This document shows positions 44,745 to 54,561 of a stretch of 64,000 nucleotides of DNA, piece after piece. The stretch's first letter is position 1. Each line of letters begins with the position of its first letter. The stretch is from positions 658,588-722,587 of the forward strand of contig OZ025809.1 in the NCBI GenBank assembly GCA_964019425.1, read 5' to 3'. The stretch is from Flectonema sp. DT1601 (taxonomy: Eukaryota > Euglenozoa > Diplonemea > Diplonemida > Diplonemidae). The translations under genes and the position numbers were made by a program. The notes beneath the pieces were generated by a model. It was not told the origin of the DNA and did not search any database. It saw nothing but the letters and a program-made list of their open reading frames with translations.

Positions 44745-46162
44745 CTAAACACTTTTAATCTCACGTTCGACTTCAGCTGATTTTCCTTCCTCGAGCATCT
44801 TCTCCCAGCGAACGATTCTTGAATTACCTTTGATCATAATGTTAACTAACTCTACTTCGGATTTTCCGAGTCTGTCTGCATTTGAAATGTCCCACTTCCC
44901 TCCAACGGATGCTGAGTCAACACCAGCTGCTCCTCTTGCCTGTAGACCCATCTTCTTACAGATATCTTTGAAGTCTTTTCTCGCTGAAATCTTTGGGATT
45001 TGAAGCATCTGTCCAGCACGTAGTCCAGTTCCAAGGTTTGATGGACAGGTCAGGATGTAACCAAGATGTTTGTTGTGCCTGTTATTGTTGTTTAGTTTAA
45101 TTAAATAATTAAATAAAGAGAAACTATTATAAACACATACATGAAATCATAACCCTCAGACTTCAACACTTTCTGAACACCATCGCAAGCGGAAGTAAAC
45201 CTGCTGAAGACATCCTTAATGTTGTCTCCTTTTTGCATCGATACAATTCGGAGATGATCTTCCTCACCGACCCAAACAAAGAAGTTCTTTGCTTCGTTGT
45301 GGTAGATACCTCTTGCGTCAGGCCAGTGACGTCCCATACCACTGGCAAGAAGAAGTGTTGAATCAGGTTCCTGAAAGAGATTACCAGCTGAACGAAGATC
45401 GTCTTCCTTTTGCTCAGACATACCTCCAATCTTTGGAATGTAACTCATGCTACCGTGTAGAGGGTAGTAATCACCTTTTAAGTTTCCTTTTAAGTTGAGG
45501 AGACCCTTTACACAAACTCTTTCCAGTTCTCTCCTTTCATTGAATCCAATTGCAGGAGGTAAGTTGATTCCACGAACAGATCTACCAGTGCGAACGCGAG
45601 ATGTTAGAACGTATTTACCGCTTGGGTCAATCTTTGTATCTAAAACATTATTAATATTCATATCAGTCGGGTGAATAGCTGTTCTCGGGTATCCATTGTG
45701 TCTCGCTGAAATAATCGGCTCAAATAGATCAGCGAATACAGAGAACGATTCCTCATCACCAGCTACGATACCACAAGTTTTAATCATTGGATGGCCAGGG
45801 TTGTCAACACCTGTTTTAATACACTTTGCGAGAGTGACACCATTCTTAGTTTTAGTATCTTTGTACTTCTGGTACACGTCTGGGTTCTTTGATAAAAACT
45901 CTGCCATAAAGTTTGAGTGCTTTGATAGATCTGGCATGTCATCTGGAGTGAAGTCTGCTGGGAAAGTTGCGTTCTTCTCAACACAGTAGTACTCTTTATC
46001 ACCACAGCCTGCTTGAATCCACTTTGGAAGCTTTCTTACACCTGCTGACATGTGCTCTGGTGGGTATCCCAAAGTTGCACACTGAACCTCATCCTTAGCA
46101 CATGAAACACCAAACCCAAGCGCACCAGCTGCTAGTAAGCGAATTCCGGAACGACTGTACAT
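44745..46162 (-). CDS. phosphagen kinase, creatine-kinase type (2 exons)
   Basis: Exons 46162-45141 and 45078-44745 join in phase 2 through a 62-base GT-AG intron, giving 451 residues. The join yields [20 protein letters not shown], the catalytic Cys segment. [26 protein letters not shown] and [13 protein letters not shown] are phosphagen-kinase hallmarks. The substrate-specificity loop [20 protein letters not shown] has creatine-kinase length rather than arginine-kinase length. Two positions are odd: Tyr where creatine kinases have Trp (RGIYHN), and Gly in VGEEDH where NEEDH is usual. The N-terminus is about 60-70 residues longer than cytosolic enzymes, and [20 protein letters not shown] looks like a mitochondrial presequence. 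Likely role: reversible ATP to phosphagen transfer for energy buffering. The true guanidino substrate is uncertain. A CAG lies 23 bases before the ATG. Confidence 0.9.
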
Positions 46163-47210
46163 TTTACTTTTTATAAGTTGTGTAGCTGTTTAAAAATATA
46201 TATTATGATCTGAACAACAGCACGCTGTCAAACCTGAATAACCAATTCTATTTTATTTACTGGGGGGATCGAATTTATTGTTACACAACCGATTACACAA
46301 CAGGTCAAAAAAAAAAAAAAGTATGCAGCTAATAAAGAACTCTGTAGACCAAATCTTGTTAGGATTTAGGGGTCATCATTTACCTAATAAGCAATGACAC
46401 ACACACGTTAACGCGTTCTCATATTGTTGACAAGCTTACTGGAAAATGAATGAATAATAACAATAGTCAACTATAAGATGATTAACCACAAAACTATTGA
46501 ATAAGAATAATAACAGTAAAAGAGATACAGTTTAAAGAAAAAACATAAATTTTGGAGTGTTTTCTTTCTTTTTTTTTTTTTTTTTTTTTTTCATTCTTTT
46601 ATCAGTAGTGCAAGTACTAAATTACTAAGATACAATGGGAAAACTACTACCAGAGGGGGGAATAAATCGTTTGATTTTGTAAAAATGCAACTGCTTTGTA
46701 CCATAATAAAGTAACAATGATAAGTTACTACAGTGACCAAGGCGATGCGTAACTAAGCCTTTCATCCATATACCTCTTAACCTCTATTCTACTCATCATC
46801 AGCTATGGTTTAGAAGTCAGTCAGTCAACTACTGAGACAGTCGGGGGGTAAACTGTTTATACGATATGTAAATCTCTGTATTATATCAAAGCTAAATAAT
46901 GAAATCAGCAAAAAAAAAAAAAAAAAAAACTCATGCCACAATGACTAATAATGTTAATACAGGCTAACACTCCGCAATTGACGTAAATAATCCATGTCTC
47001 TTTTTTCCGTGTTGTACGGAATCGAGTTATTCAATTACTTCAACCAAACCTGGGTATGATGTAATACGGCAGAGTGTCTAGTCTCGTCAAGAAATAAACA
47101 ATCTAACAGTCGGGAGAATTAACATATGATATAAGTATATGCGTTGTATCAAACGTTAACTAATAACCAGGGAGATAAAATTGATACTCTTTTTTTTGAG
47201 GATGGGAAAG

Positions 47211-47242
<32 letters not shown>

Positions 47243-47329
47243 GGAAATAACAACAATAATAAATCTATCAATAAATAAAACAATACGAAACAAGACGAAA
47301 AGAACGAAAAGAACCGAAAAACGGAACTA
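46163..47329. other. intergenic with dispersed repeat
   Basis: The centre (about 46657-46860) is a copy of the dispersed repeat also seen at 61328-61545; the rest is AT-rich with A or T runs, the longest near 47210. I see no gene. Confidence 0.6.
46657..46860 (+). repeat. dispersed repeat family copy
   Basis: TTTGATTTTGTAAAAATGCA and CTGCTTTGTA (46670-46700) parallel GAATTTGTAAAATACAACTG and TTTTGTA at 61344-61370. Later, CCATATACCTCTTAACCTCT (46767-46786) parallels CCATATACCTCTTACCTCT at 61471, and GTCAGTCAACTACT parallels GTCAATCAATTATT near 61520. The copies are diverged and similar in length, about 210 bases. Confidence 0.65.
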
Positions 47330-49375
47330 CTAAATATCAAGATCGTCTAACACAGAAGGAGGTCTCAATGACGCCTCTTCGATGATCATACAACGGTGGC
47401 TGACTGTACTGATGCCCATCGTCAAGAGGTCGGAGTGTCTCTGTGTTTGGTTTTGTAAGAAATATAACTTTTTAAAATAATACTCCATGTTACCCACATA
47501 TATAATATCTCTCCTCTCATATTGAAGCTAGTATCTACAATATGCTACTCGATCACTAAAGTAATATAATTGAAGAACTATAAAACATACCATGAGTGGT
47601 ATCTCAGTACATGTCAAGTTATGAGTTATAAATAAAGACACATAGGACTCAAGATTGATGCGGCGAAGAAAACGAGAGATCGCTGCTGTCTCCGCTTCTT
47701 GTTTAGCACGTGTGCGAGTTATTTCATTTATCTTACTCTGTCGACGAACCATCTGAGAGGTCTCTGTTTTGAGACGAGAAAGAATATCCTGCAGTTCACG
47801 GGATGCCTTTTTCTTAAAGGAAGGAGATGAGGGCTTCTTGTCACGGTTTGTAGCAAACTGTTTCCTGCCTGCTGAATGATCCTGCTCGCGGTGGTGTCTC
47901 TGGGGAAGTGCATCTCTCTTCGACCTTCTGGTATATCGGACATGGTCATTTTGTTTATGGGTTGCTACCTGTGGCTTTGCAGTAACAGTTTGTACTGCAG
48001 CAGAGACCATTTTCGCTGGCAATAAGTTGCTCCGTTGGTGCGCTTGGTGTGTCTGGGCTGGAACATTTCTGTGCGAAAGTTGTTTTTCTGACAAAAAGTT
48101 TTCCACTCCGTGGCCTAACTCCTCATCATACGGGTGAGCTTCCCCCACATCTTGTATTCGGTGCTGGTTGTCTAGTTGTTGCTCTAAGGCTCGAACGCGA
48201 TTTTCCATCACCGAGCCGCCACTCTTTCCGGATTTTAAAACTTTTGTCAGAATAGTATCGAGCATTGAGCAAACTTTCTCAAACACCTTCGGCTGAGAAC
48301 CTTCCGGAGTTTTGCCCACAACTTTAGGAGGCAATTCTGAATGTGGCACATCGTGTTTCAGCTTAGAGTGGTATTGTTCATTGTCGGTTATTTCATTCTC
48401 GAGTGAGTCTTCAGACACTGACCTGTGAAACTGCAGTACCTTACCACTCTCTCTTGCAAAAGTTGCAAATTCCGGCTTTGGTACAATTGCAGGCTCTTGC
48501 ACTATTGGTGCCTTTCTGACGTCTTTCATTTTCTTCTTCACCCGAGCTTGCTTTTCCCGCTCATTTTGCCTCATTGCAGTCGCCGCGAGTTGCATTCCCA
48601 ACTGAAGCATTTGGGCTTGTACAGGGTGGACACTGACATTCGTGTTCGAGGGATTTATGTCTGCAGGTAGCTGCCTAGGCGGCAACTGAGATATGCCAAC
48701 TGGGTTATCAGTATTTAGATCCCGCAGAAAGGATTTATTATTATGATATACTCCAGAAGAGGCAAGTCGTTGTTGGAAGTTAGTACTAAGTGTATTTGGA
48801 TGTGGTGTATTTCCGTTAGGCACCTGCAATGGTCCATTATTAACCAAGTTAGCAGTTCCTTGTAAAACAGGAGGTTGTGCGTTGTGTGTTGTTTGTAGTG
48901 CATTAACGTTGGTGCCCGGTGCCTGCAGTACTGGATTAATTAAGTAACCGCTCCCTTGTAAAATAGATTGTGTTTCTGCGTTTACTAATTTGCTAGCTTC
49001 TGGTAGAGGATGTTGAATACTTGGCTGCGACGTATTTTGTTGAACACCATTAGTTCTGTCTACCAACTGCGATGGCACATTTGAGTTGGCTTTTGGCATC
49101 TCAATAGGAATTTCCTCAAAATTAGCCATAGTGTTGGTGTTGGTGTTGGTATTGGTACCATTGTTGGGATTGGTATTGGTTTCTTGTCGTATTTTATTTA
49201 TTTCCTGGTTCTCGAGTGGTACCCCAGCTGGGCTATTCATGACTGACGGATGCTGAGTTGGAAAGTAGGGAGAAGTCTGATGCGTCCCAACAGGTGGTTG
49301 AAACGGCATGGCAAGGGGGTGAGTAAACGCAGGATGTGAGTACATCGGCGGCGCGAATGGATAAGGATGATGTAA

Positions 49376-49414
<39 letters not shown>

Positions 49415-50598
49415 GTGATGGTGGTGTTGATGGTGGTGTTGATGGTGGTGCTGATGGTGCTGAAAGTAATAATCCCAGCCAGGAGGCACCTGAGGGTGCG
49501 ATGGCGAATCTTTTTTCACTTCCTCAGGTGTGCTATTCCGATCAACAGGCGCTTCTTTTTCAGGTGATTTCTTCTTCTCGTTTGCATCCTTTTCAGGTGT
49601 TAGTGGAGGAGTGGGTGTTCGCAAACGTTCCTTCTTTGTGCTGTTATCAATACCCTCCTCAGCTGCTTCAATGCTCGCATCATCTTGAACGTTTTCATTG
49701 CTCTGAGAGGTGGCCTTAACGCTGCTGGCTATGCTCCCGACAGAAGGGGCGGGTGACGGTGCTTTTTTCTCCTCTTTTTTTTTTGATTTTTTAGGTGTTG
49801 GGGGTGTTGAAGTCTTCTTCTTTTTTTTCTCCTTCGGCGATCGCTGCTTTGAAGAATGCCCCGACTTGGCCTCCGACTGCTGCATTGCGGCTTCCTGTGC
49901 GAGTCTCTCTTTTACTTTGTCTATTTTGGATTCCATCACTTTTGCCTCTGCAGATCCCTTTTTTGGGGCTGCATCCCACTCGGCTACCCCCTTATAGAAT
50001 TCTAAAAAGCTTGATTTTGGGTAGTACTCGCCATCGGTGCAATCTAACCGCAAGTCTTCCTTTTTTTCTTTCCCTCCATCACCTTTTCCTTTTTTTCCAC
50101 TTTTTTTCGCCGAGTTTTTCTTCTTGCTCTTCTCTGGACTCTTTTTATTCGATTTCTTTACATCCTTCTTGGCATCACCCCCATCTCTTGATTTATTTTT
50201 TTTACCAATTTCGTTTGGGTGGGTGAAACCCTTCCTATGATGAGAAAAGTTGTATTTTATCTTAAAATAGCAATTTCATAATCCACAAATAGAGTCTACT
50301 GCGAATGTTGACTGTATTATTCGGGAGAATAGCTAACTCGAAATCAAACAAATAAACAAAACAAAAACCACCGAGAAAACTACACTAACATTGCTCATTC
50401 ATTTGCGATTATTTTCTCTATGTCTTCCTCTCTCTCAGGGCGGTCACAATGATATTTTCATTTTAAAAAGCTGTATACAATAATGTTGTGAAGTCAAGGC
50501 ACCGAAGCAACGAATTTCGTCATTAAGTTATTATTATTTAGCACCTACTTGCTGAGAAACAGGTACGTACCCTTTATCTGTACTTTGTAATCTGACAT
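47330..50598 (-). CDS. SAM-domain protein, His/Lys-rich (2-3 exons)
   Basis: The main exon is 50234-47591. It is open in frame from the AG acceptor ATAG|G but has no ATG at its start. The last exon, 47440-47330, joins in phase 0 over a 150-base intron. That join completes a C-terminal SAM domain: ISRFLRRINLESYVSLFITH...EIPLM, then RHSDLLTMGISTVSHRCMII. A possible first exon, 50598-50567 (MSDYKVQIKGT), fits in phase but its donor GTACCT is weak, so the start is tentative. Total about 928 residues. Features: Lys-rich N-terminal tract; DGEYYPKSSFLEFY; Lys/Ser/Pro region; a His run (about 49374-49460) between Pro segments; an Asn/Thr run; and a basic C-terminal coiled coil. I know no full-length relative. 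SAM domains usually self-associate or bind partners. The cellular role is unknown. Confidence 0.7.
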
Positions 50599-50749
50599 GT
50601 TGGCCTTTACCGCCAGTCAGCGGAAGCGAAGAAGGGTGAGGAAGTGCATGCATCGCAGTAAGCTTTGAGCTACACACTTCTGTGGCTTTGCTCTCATTCC
50701 TTTACTTATGATAAAAAACGTGAAAGCTGTTTTATTAAAACTTTTGAAC

Positions 50750-51180
50750 CTGCCTTTGTTGATGTTGTTATCTGCAAGTCATCGGCAAATTCCGCAAGTA
50801 GCAAATCAATCTCTTCTGTGTTCTTCAAAGAAAAGTGATATGCTTCTTCCTTAATTCAGGCAAGCGTTGCAAGTAATCACTGAAAGACAAGATTAAAAAG
50901 GGTCGACGATACAACACATCTCTGGAAGACTCGCCTGATTCAAAGTCCACTGGTTCTGTGAGATCACCTTTCACTCTTATCTGCACTCGCAGCTTTGAGT
51001 AATAAAACTTTAAAAATCAATCACACTCTTGCTAATTCCGAAGTATTCCATCGCGAAAAAAATAAGTTGGCGTTTAACAGAGCCAAAGGCATCTGCAAAG
51101 CCCACCCATACAACTACCAAGTTTCTCTTGTTCATCTTGGCATCCTTCAGTGCTTCTCCTGTTATCGAAGCATGTTCGAA
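50750..51180 (-). pseudogene. non-LTR reverse transcriptase fragment
   Basis: Reading the minus strand from about 51165 gives EALKDAKMNKRNLVVVWVGF then ADAFGSVKRQLIFFAMEYFG, which matches the DxxxAFDSV core of RT motif A, here with changes (ADAFGSV). After stops and frameshifts come VKGDLTEPVDFESG, then ILSFSDYLQRL in the place of motif B, and finally EFADDLQITTSTK (about 50760-50795), the motif C FADD box with both catalytic aspartates. The reading frame is broken several times and no start exists. It is an old fragment of a LINE-type element, just upstream of the SAM-protein gene. It covers a different RT segment from the plus-strand fragment near 55.7 kb, so the two cannot be compared directly. 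Confidence 0.8.
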
Positions 51181-51252
51181 TTATTTAACCTAACAAAAAC
51201 AAATGACCGCAAATATCGGTACACTTATATATAATATTGTCTACATATTATT

Positions 51253-51507
51253 TGAGGCGATCGGCAGGGTGGAGGTGTTCACGATTTTTTACTTTGCTAC
51301 ACGAAAATTCACAAATTTTCACGATTTTTCACGATTTTTCACGATTTTTCACGATTTTTCACGATTTTTCACTTAATTTTTTGCTGTTTTCTGCTAGTGA
51401 AATCCCGTGAAAATGTGTGAAAATGTGTGAATTCTAGTGAAAAAAGTGAGTGATATCCAGATGGTACCGTTGGTGCTGGTGTGCTGTGCGATGTCAAACC
51501 TGTTCAG
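51253..51507 (+). repeat. foldback-type direct repeat, copy A
   Basis: It begins TGAGGCGATCGGCAGGGTGG and ends CAAACCTGTTCAG. Its left half holds TTTTTCACGA units (about six) and its right half GTGAAAATGT units (two), which are roughly complementary, so the single strand could fold back. The copy at 53676-53980 has the same ends in the same orientation. The two copies enclose about 2.2 kb of broken coding sequence. I see no primer-binding site, polypurine tract or target duplication, so they do not behave like ordinary LTRs. Confidence 0.8.
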
Positions 51508-51660
51508 TTTGCCATACATGTCACTTTGACAACTAAATGGGCATCGCTTGTGCCCAGTGACCCATCACCCTTCCTTACCATCGCTTGTGGTGAGGTTCCG
51601 GACTTTGGACCGGCGCATCGCGTGTGCGGTGGGTTTAATCACTGAGGGGCTCATTCTCGT

Positions 51661-53419
51661 TCAGACTGTTCTGTTCTGTGATGTCTTTCCATTACTCCTC
51701 CCATCTCTGCCAGGAGACAGCCTGACAACCCATATTGATATTGCTTGAGAGACAATGAGAGGTAATTCATTGGGGTAGAAATGGCTGTGGCCTGTACTCC
51801 TTAATATTCCCTTAATCACACCACAGGTACCCTCAGAGAGACCACAATTCATGTGTGTGGGAATTACGACGTCTGCGAGATGCACACATAAACAGCAGAC
51901 CACCGATAGCATGAGCGTTATCCCTTCCAGGTCCTCCAGGTCCTTCGCCTGAATCCCCTTCTTGCGAATTGTTGTAAGGAAGCTGCGGTACTGTAGAAAA
52001 CTTTCCTCTATACTCATGAGGGACTCACGTTCGCAAGGCAGGGAACACTTTTCGACAGTACTGTGTGTTTTCATCATAGTATAAACGAAACAACCATCAG
52101 GGGTGGACTCCTCAGACAATGTGAATGCTGGTTCTGTAAGCCAGATATCGCGAACAACCCGACCATGATCATTCAGCAAATATGAGATGTCAATTGTGGC
52201 TGCCTCTGACATGTCACGTGCAACCTCTGCCCAAAACTGGAGAAGTTGTCGCGGAGTGCGATGCTCCCGGGAGAATGAGATGAGACGTCTGAGCACACCA
52301 TTCACAATACTATATTGTGCACACATGAACTCCATGATGTTGCCCATTTCCTCGTTACTGAGAGACATCAGGTAAGCGTATGCCCGCCTGCGACGATGAG
52401 AGTACTTGATGAGGCGCTTGTTGCGCTGCAAGAATGTGAGAACCCACCTGAGGAATGGAATACCTCGAAGCGGGCATGATAACACATAGCATGCAAATGC
52501 TAAGGTTCAGAAGCGCCCATTCGTAACCTTCTCTTTAAATGGGCACGCCCTAAAAGAGATGCAGTGCTTCTTGTGAAGCCAGTAAGCAAACGACCGATTC
52601 CCACGTATGAAGAAGCACAGCGTTACTATTGAACGGAGGAAGTCACTGAGGCCAAAGTACTTCGCAATCCAGGAGGCAATGCAATGAATATTGCCATCTT
52701 GGTCAAATAATTTAAACCCCCTGTATTCTGATCCACCCCGATCACTGAGCGCAGAGGTAATCGTGCAGGTTGACAGAGGTGGTGGTGCCGGATCAGTGAT
52801 TAAGATTCCGAGCTGCTGGAAGTGGTGCAGCGCACGTCGTAGTGTGTCACAGAATGATTGAGCTTGGTGGCTCTGTGTCAGTCTGCATGCAAGACTATAG
52901 CATGCAGTCGTATGCAGTCGTAGCTGTAGCAGCAGTGATGTGTAGCGCTGACGAGTTTTCTGTCACAGATGTTGCGTCACTTACTAGGCAGAAGGTACTC
53001 TCCCGGTTGCGAATGAGAAACACACAATCCTGCACATACAACCACCGGATCATCTCTCTTCGTGCAGCCCAATAACTGACGGAGTCAAGACCATGAAGCT
53101 GGCGGGTAAACTGCGGAATGCGGCGCATGGCGATGTGCTGCAAGAGGATCGGGACAACTGTACTTGGTGGCTGTGGGCGGAGATGCAGGGTCCCAGCAAC
53201 AGTGTATTGCGATACACCGTCAACCTCACCAATCTTCTCATCGCACCAGATCAGCATGCCATCTGTGCCAGCAACACGAGCCCTAACCTCCAAGTCATCT
53301 TCAACTTCTAGTCCCATACCACCCAATACATCTAACAGCTTTGATCTGCTAGTCACATACAGCAAGATCTCTGCTGGCAAGGAATCGCGAAGTTGCACTG
53401 TTACTCTTACGAGAGCCAT
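51661..53419 (-). pseudogene. broken gene, possibly hAT transposase-like
   Basis: Three coding blocks follow one another on the minus strand. Block 1, 53419-52895 (174 codons, starts MALVRVTVQLRDSLPAEIL), contains CLVSDATSVTENSSALHIT. Block 2, about 52890-52510, is in another frame and contains CDTLRRALHHFQQLG, ALSDRGGSEYRGFKL and HCIASWIAKYFG. A TGA at 52509-52507 then interrupts the frame, and block 3 (52506-51661) continues it, with FLRWVLTFLQRNKRLIKYSH and CGLSEGTCGVIKGILRS. The order of a DxT segment, a DG-like segment and an HCIA segment recalls hAT transposases (MxDxST, TDGAS, HCIAH), but the match is weak and by eye. The blocks are less AT-rich than their surroundings. Frameshift and stop mark it as inactive, unless unseen introns remove them. 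Confidence 0.5.
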
Positions 53420-53675
53420 GTGAATGCATTACCACAATAAACTTTAGAGAACGATAGGATTAACAAGCACCACCACTTCAACGATCACCACACATGCCTA
53501 TCAACCCACCTGTGCTAGAATAGTTCAGCAAGCACATGAAACTGTAACAAGAGCTGGATTAAAGAGAAGTAGTATTAACAATAAACTGTAGAGAACGATA
53601 GGATTAACAAGCACCGATGACAACTAAGAAGCAATGCAGTTCAGGCCCCCCCTGAGTAGTTTTTTTTACCAAACC

Positions 53676-53980
53676 TGAGGCGATCGGCAGGGTGGAGGTG
53701 TTCACGATTTTTCACTTTGCTACACGAAAATTCACGATTTTTCACGATTTTTCACGATTTTTCACTTAATTTTTTGCTGCTTTCTGGTAGTGAAATCCCG
53801 TGAAAATGTGTGAAAATGTGTGAAAATGTGTGAAAGTGTGTGAAAATGTGTGAAAATGTGTGAAAATGTGTGAAAATGTATGAAAATGTGTGAAAATGTG
53901 TGAATTCTAGTGAAAAAAGTGAGTGATATCCAGATGGTACCGTTGGTGCTGGTGTGCTGTGCGATGTCAAACCTGTTCAG
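53676..53980 (+). repeat. foldback-type direct repeat, copy B
   Basis: This is the second copy of the repeat at 51253-51507, with the same outer ends. It is 50 bases longer, mostly because the right-hand GTGAAAATGT array has expanded to about ten units while the left-hand TTTTTCACGA array is shorter than in copy A. Its right end abuts, base for base, the start of the 385-base repeat at 53980. Confidence 0.85.
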
Positions 53981-54364
53981 AGAAAATCTGAGTAAAAAAC
54001 ACCCCTAATTTTTTTTTTTTCACTATTTTTTCCCCCTTCTCCCGCACTCAAGAGATATGCACCTTTTTACTAACAAATCAACCCTAGTAGCAATTATGTA
54101 AGGAAAATGTTGCATCTGTGGTGGTGATAATGATCATTAAGTATCAAAGTAGGTCCAAAAAGACAGGTAGTAACAATCTGCCTCACCGGCACATGCTTAG
54201 TACTCTTTAATATATTTTTGCTCGATTATTTTTTCTCTGGATCCCGCTGGACCAGCAGTGTAAAATTAGACCCTTCGATTCATTTTTAGTTTTGGTACTT
54301 GTCCACAGCTGAGCTGATTTAGTAACCACAAAATCTCTTTTCTCAATTCGGGTGACAAGTATGT
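53980..54364 (+). repeat. 385-bp dispersed repeat, copy 2
   Basis: About 99% identical to 1053-1438 in the same orientation. Its left boundary coincides exactly with the end of foldback repeat copy B. Confidence 0.9.
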
Positions 54365-54561
54365 ACTCTGATTTTTCTGTTTTAGAGCGTAGCTCGTTTT
54401 CCTTTAAACAGTATTTACCAAAAAAAAAACTCTAGGGTTAGCTGCCCGAAATTAAAAAAAAAGGAATAGTTTAAAAAAAAAGATCTTAACTCATCGATAT
54501 TGTTTCTGAGCCATTCTCTTTTCTATTTTTTTTTTTTTTTATTATTGCTACTTCACAACAA

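Noticed and set aside
51253-53980. LTR retrotransposon
   Set aside because: The direct repeats look LTR-like, but no primer-binding site, polypurine tract, gag/pol or target duplication is visible, and the inner gene shows no RT or integrase motifs.
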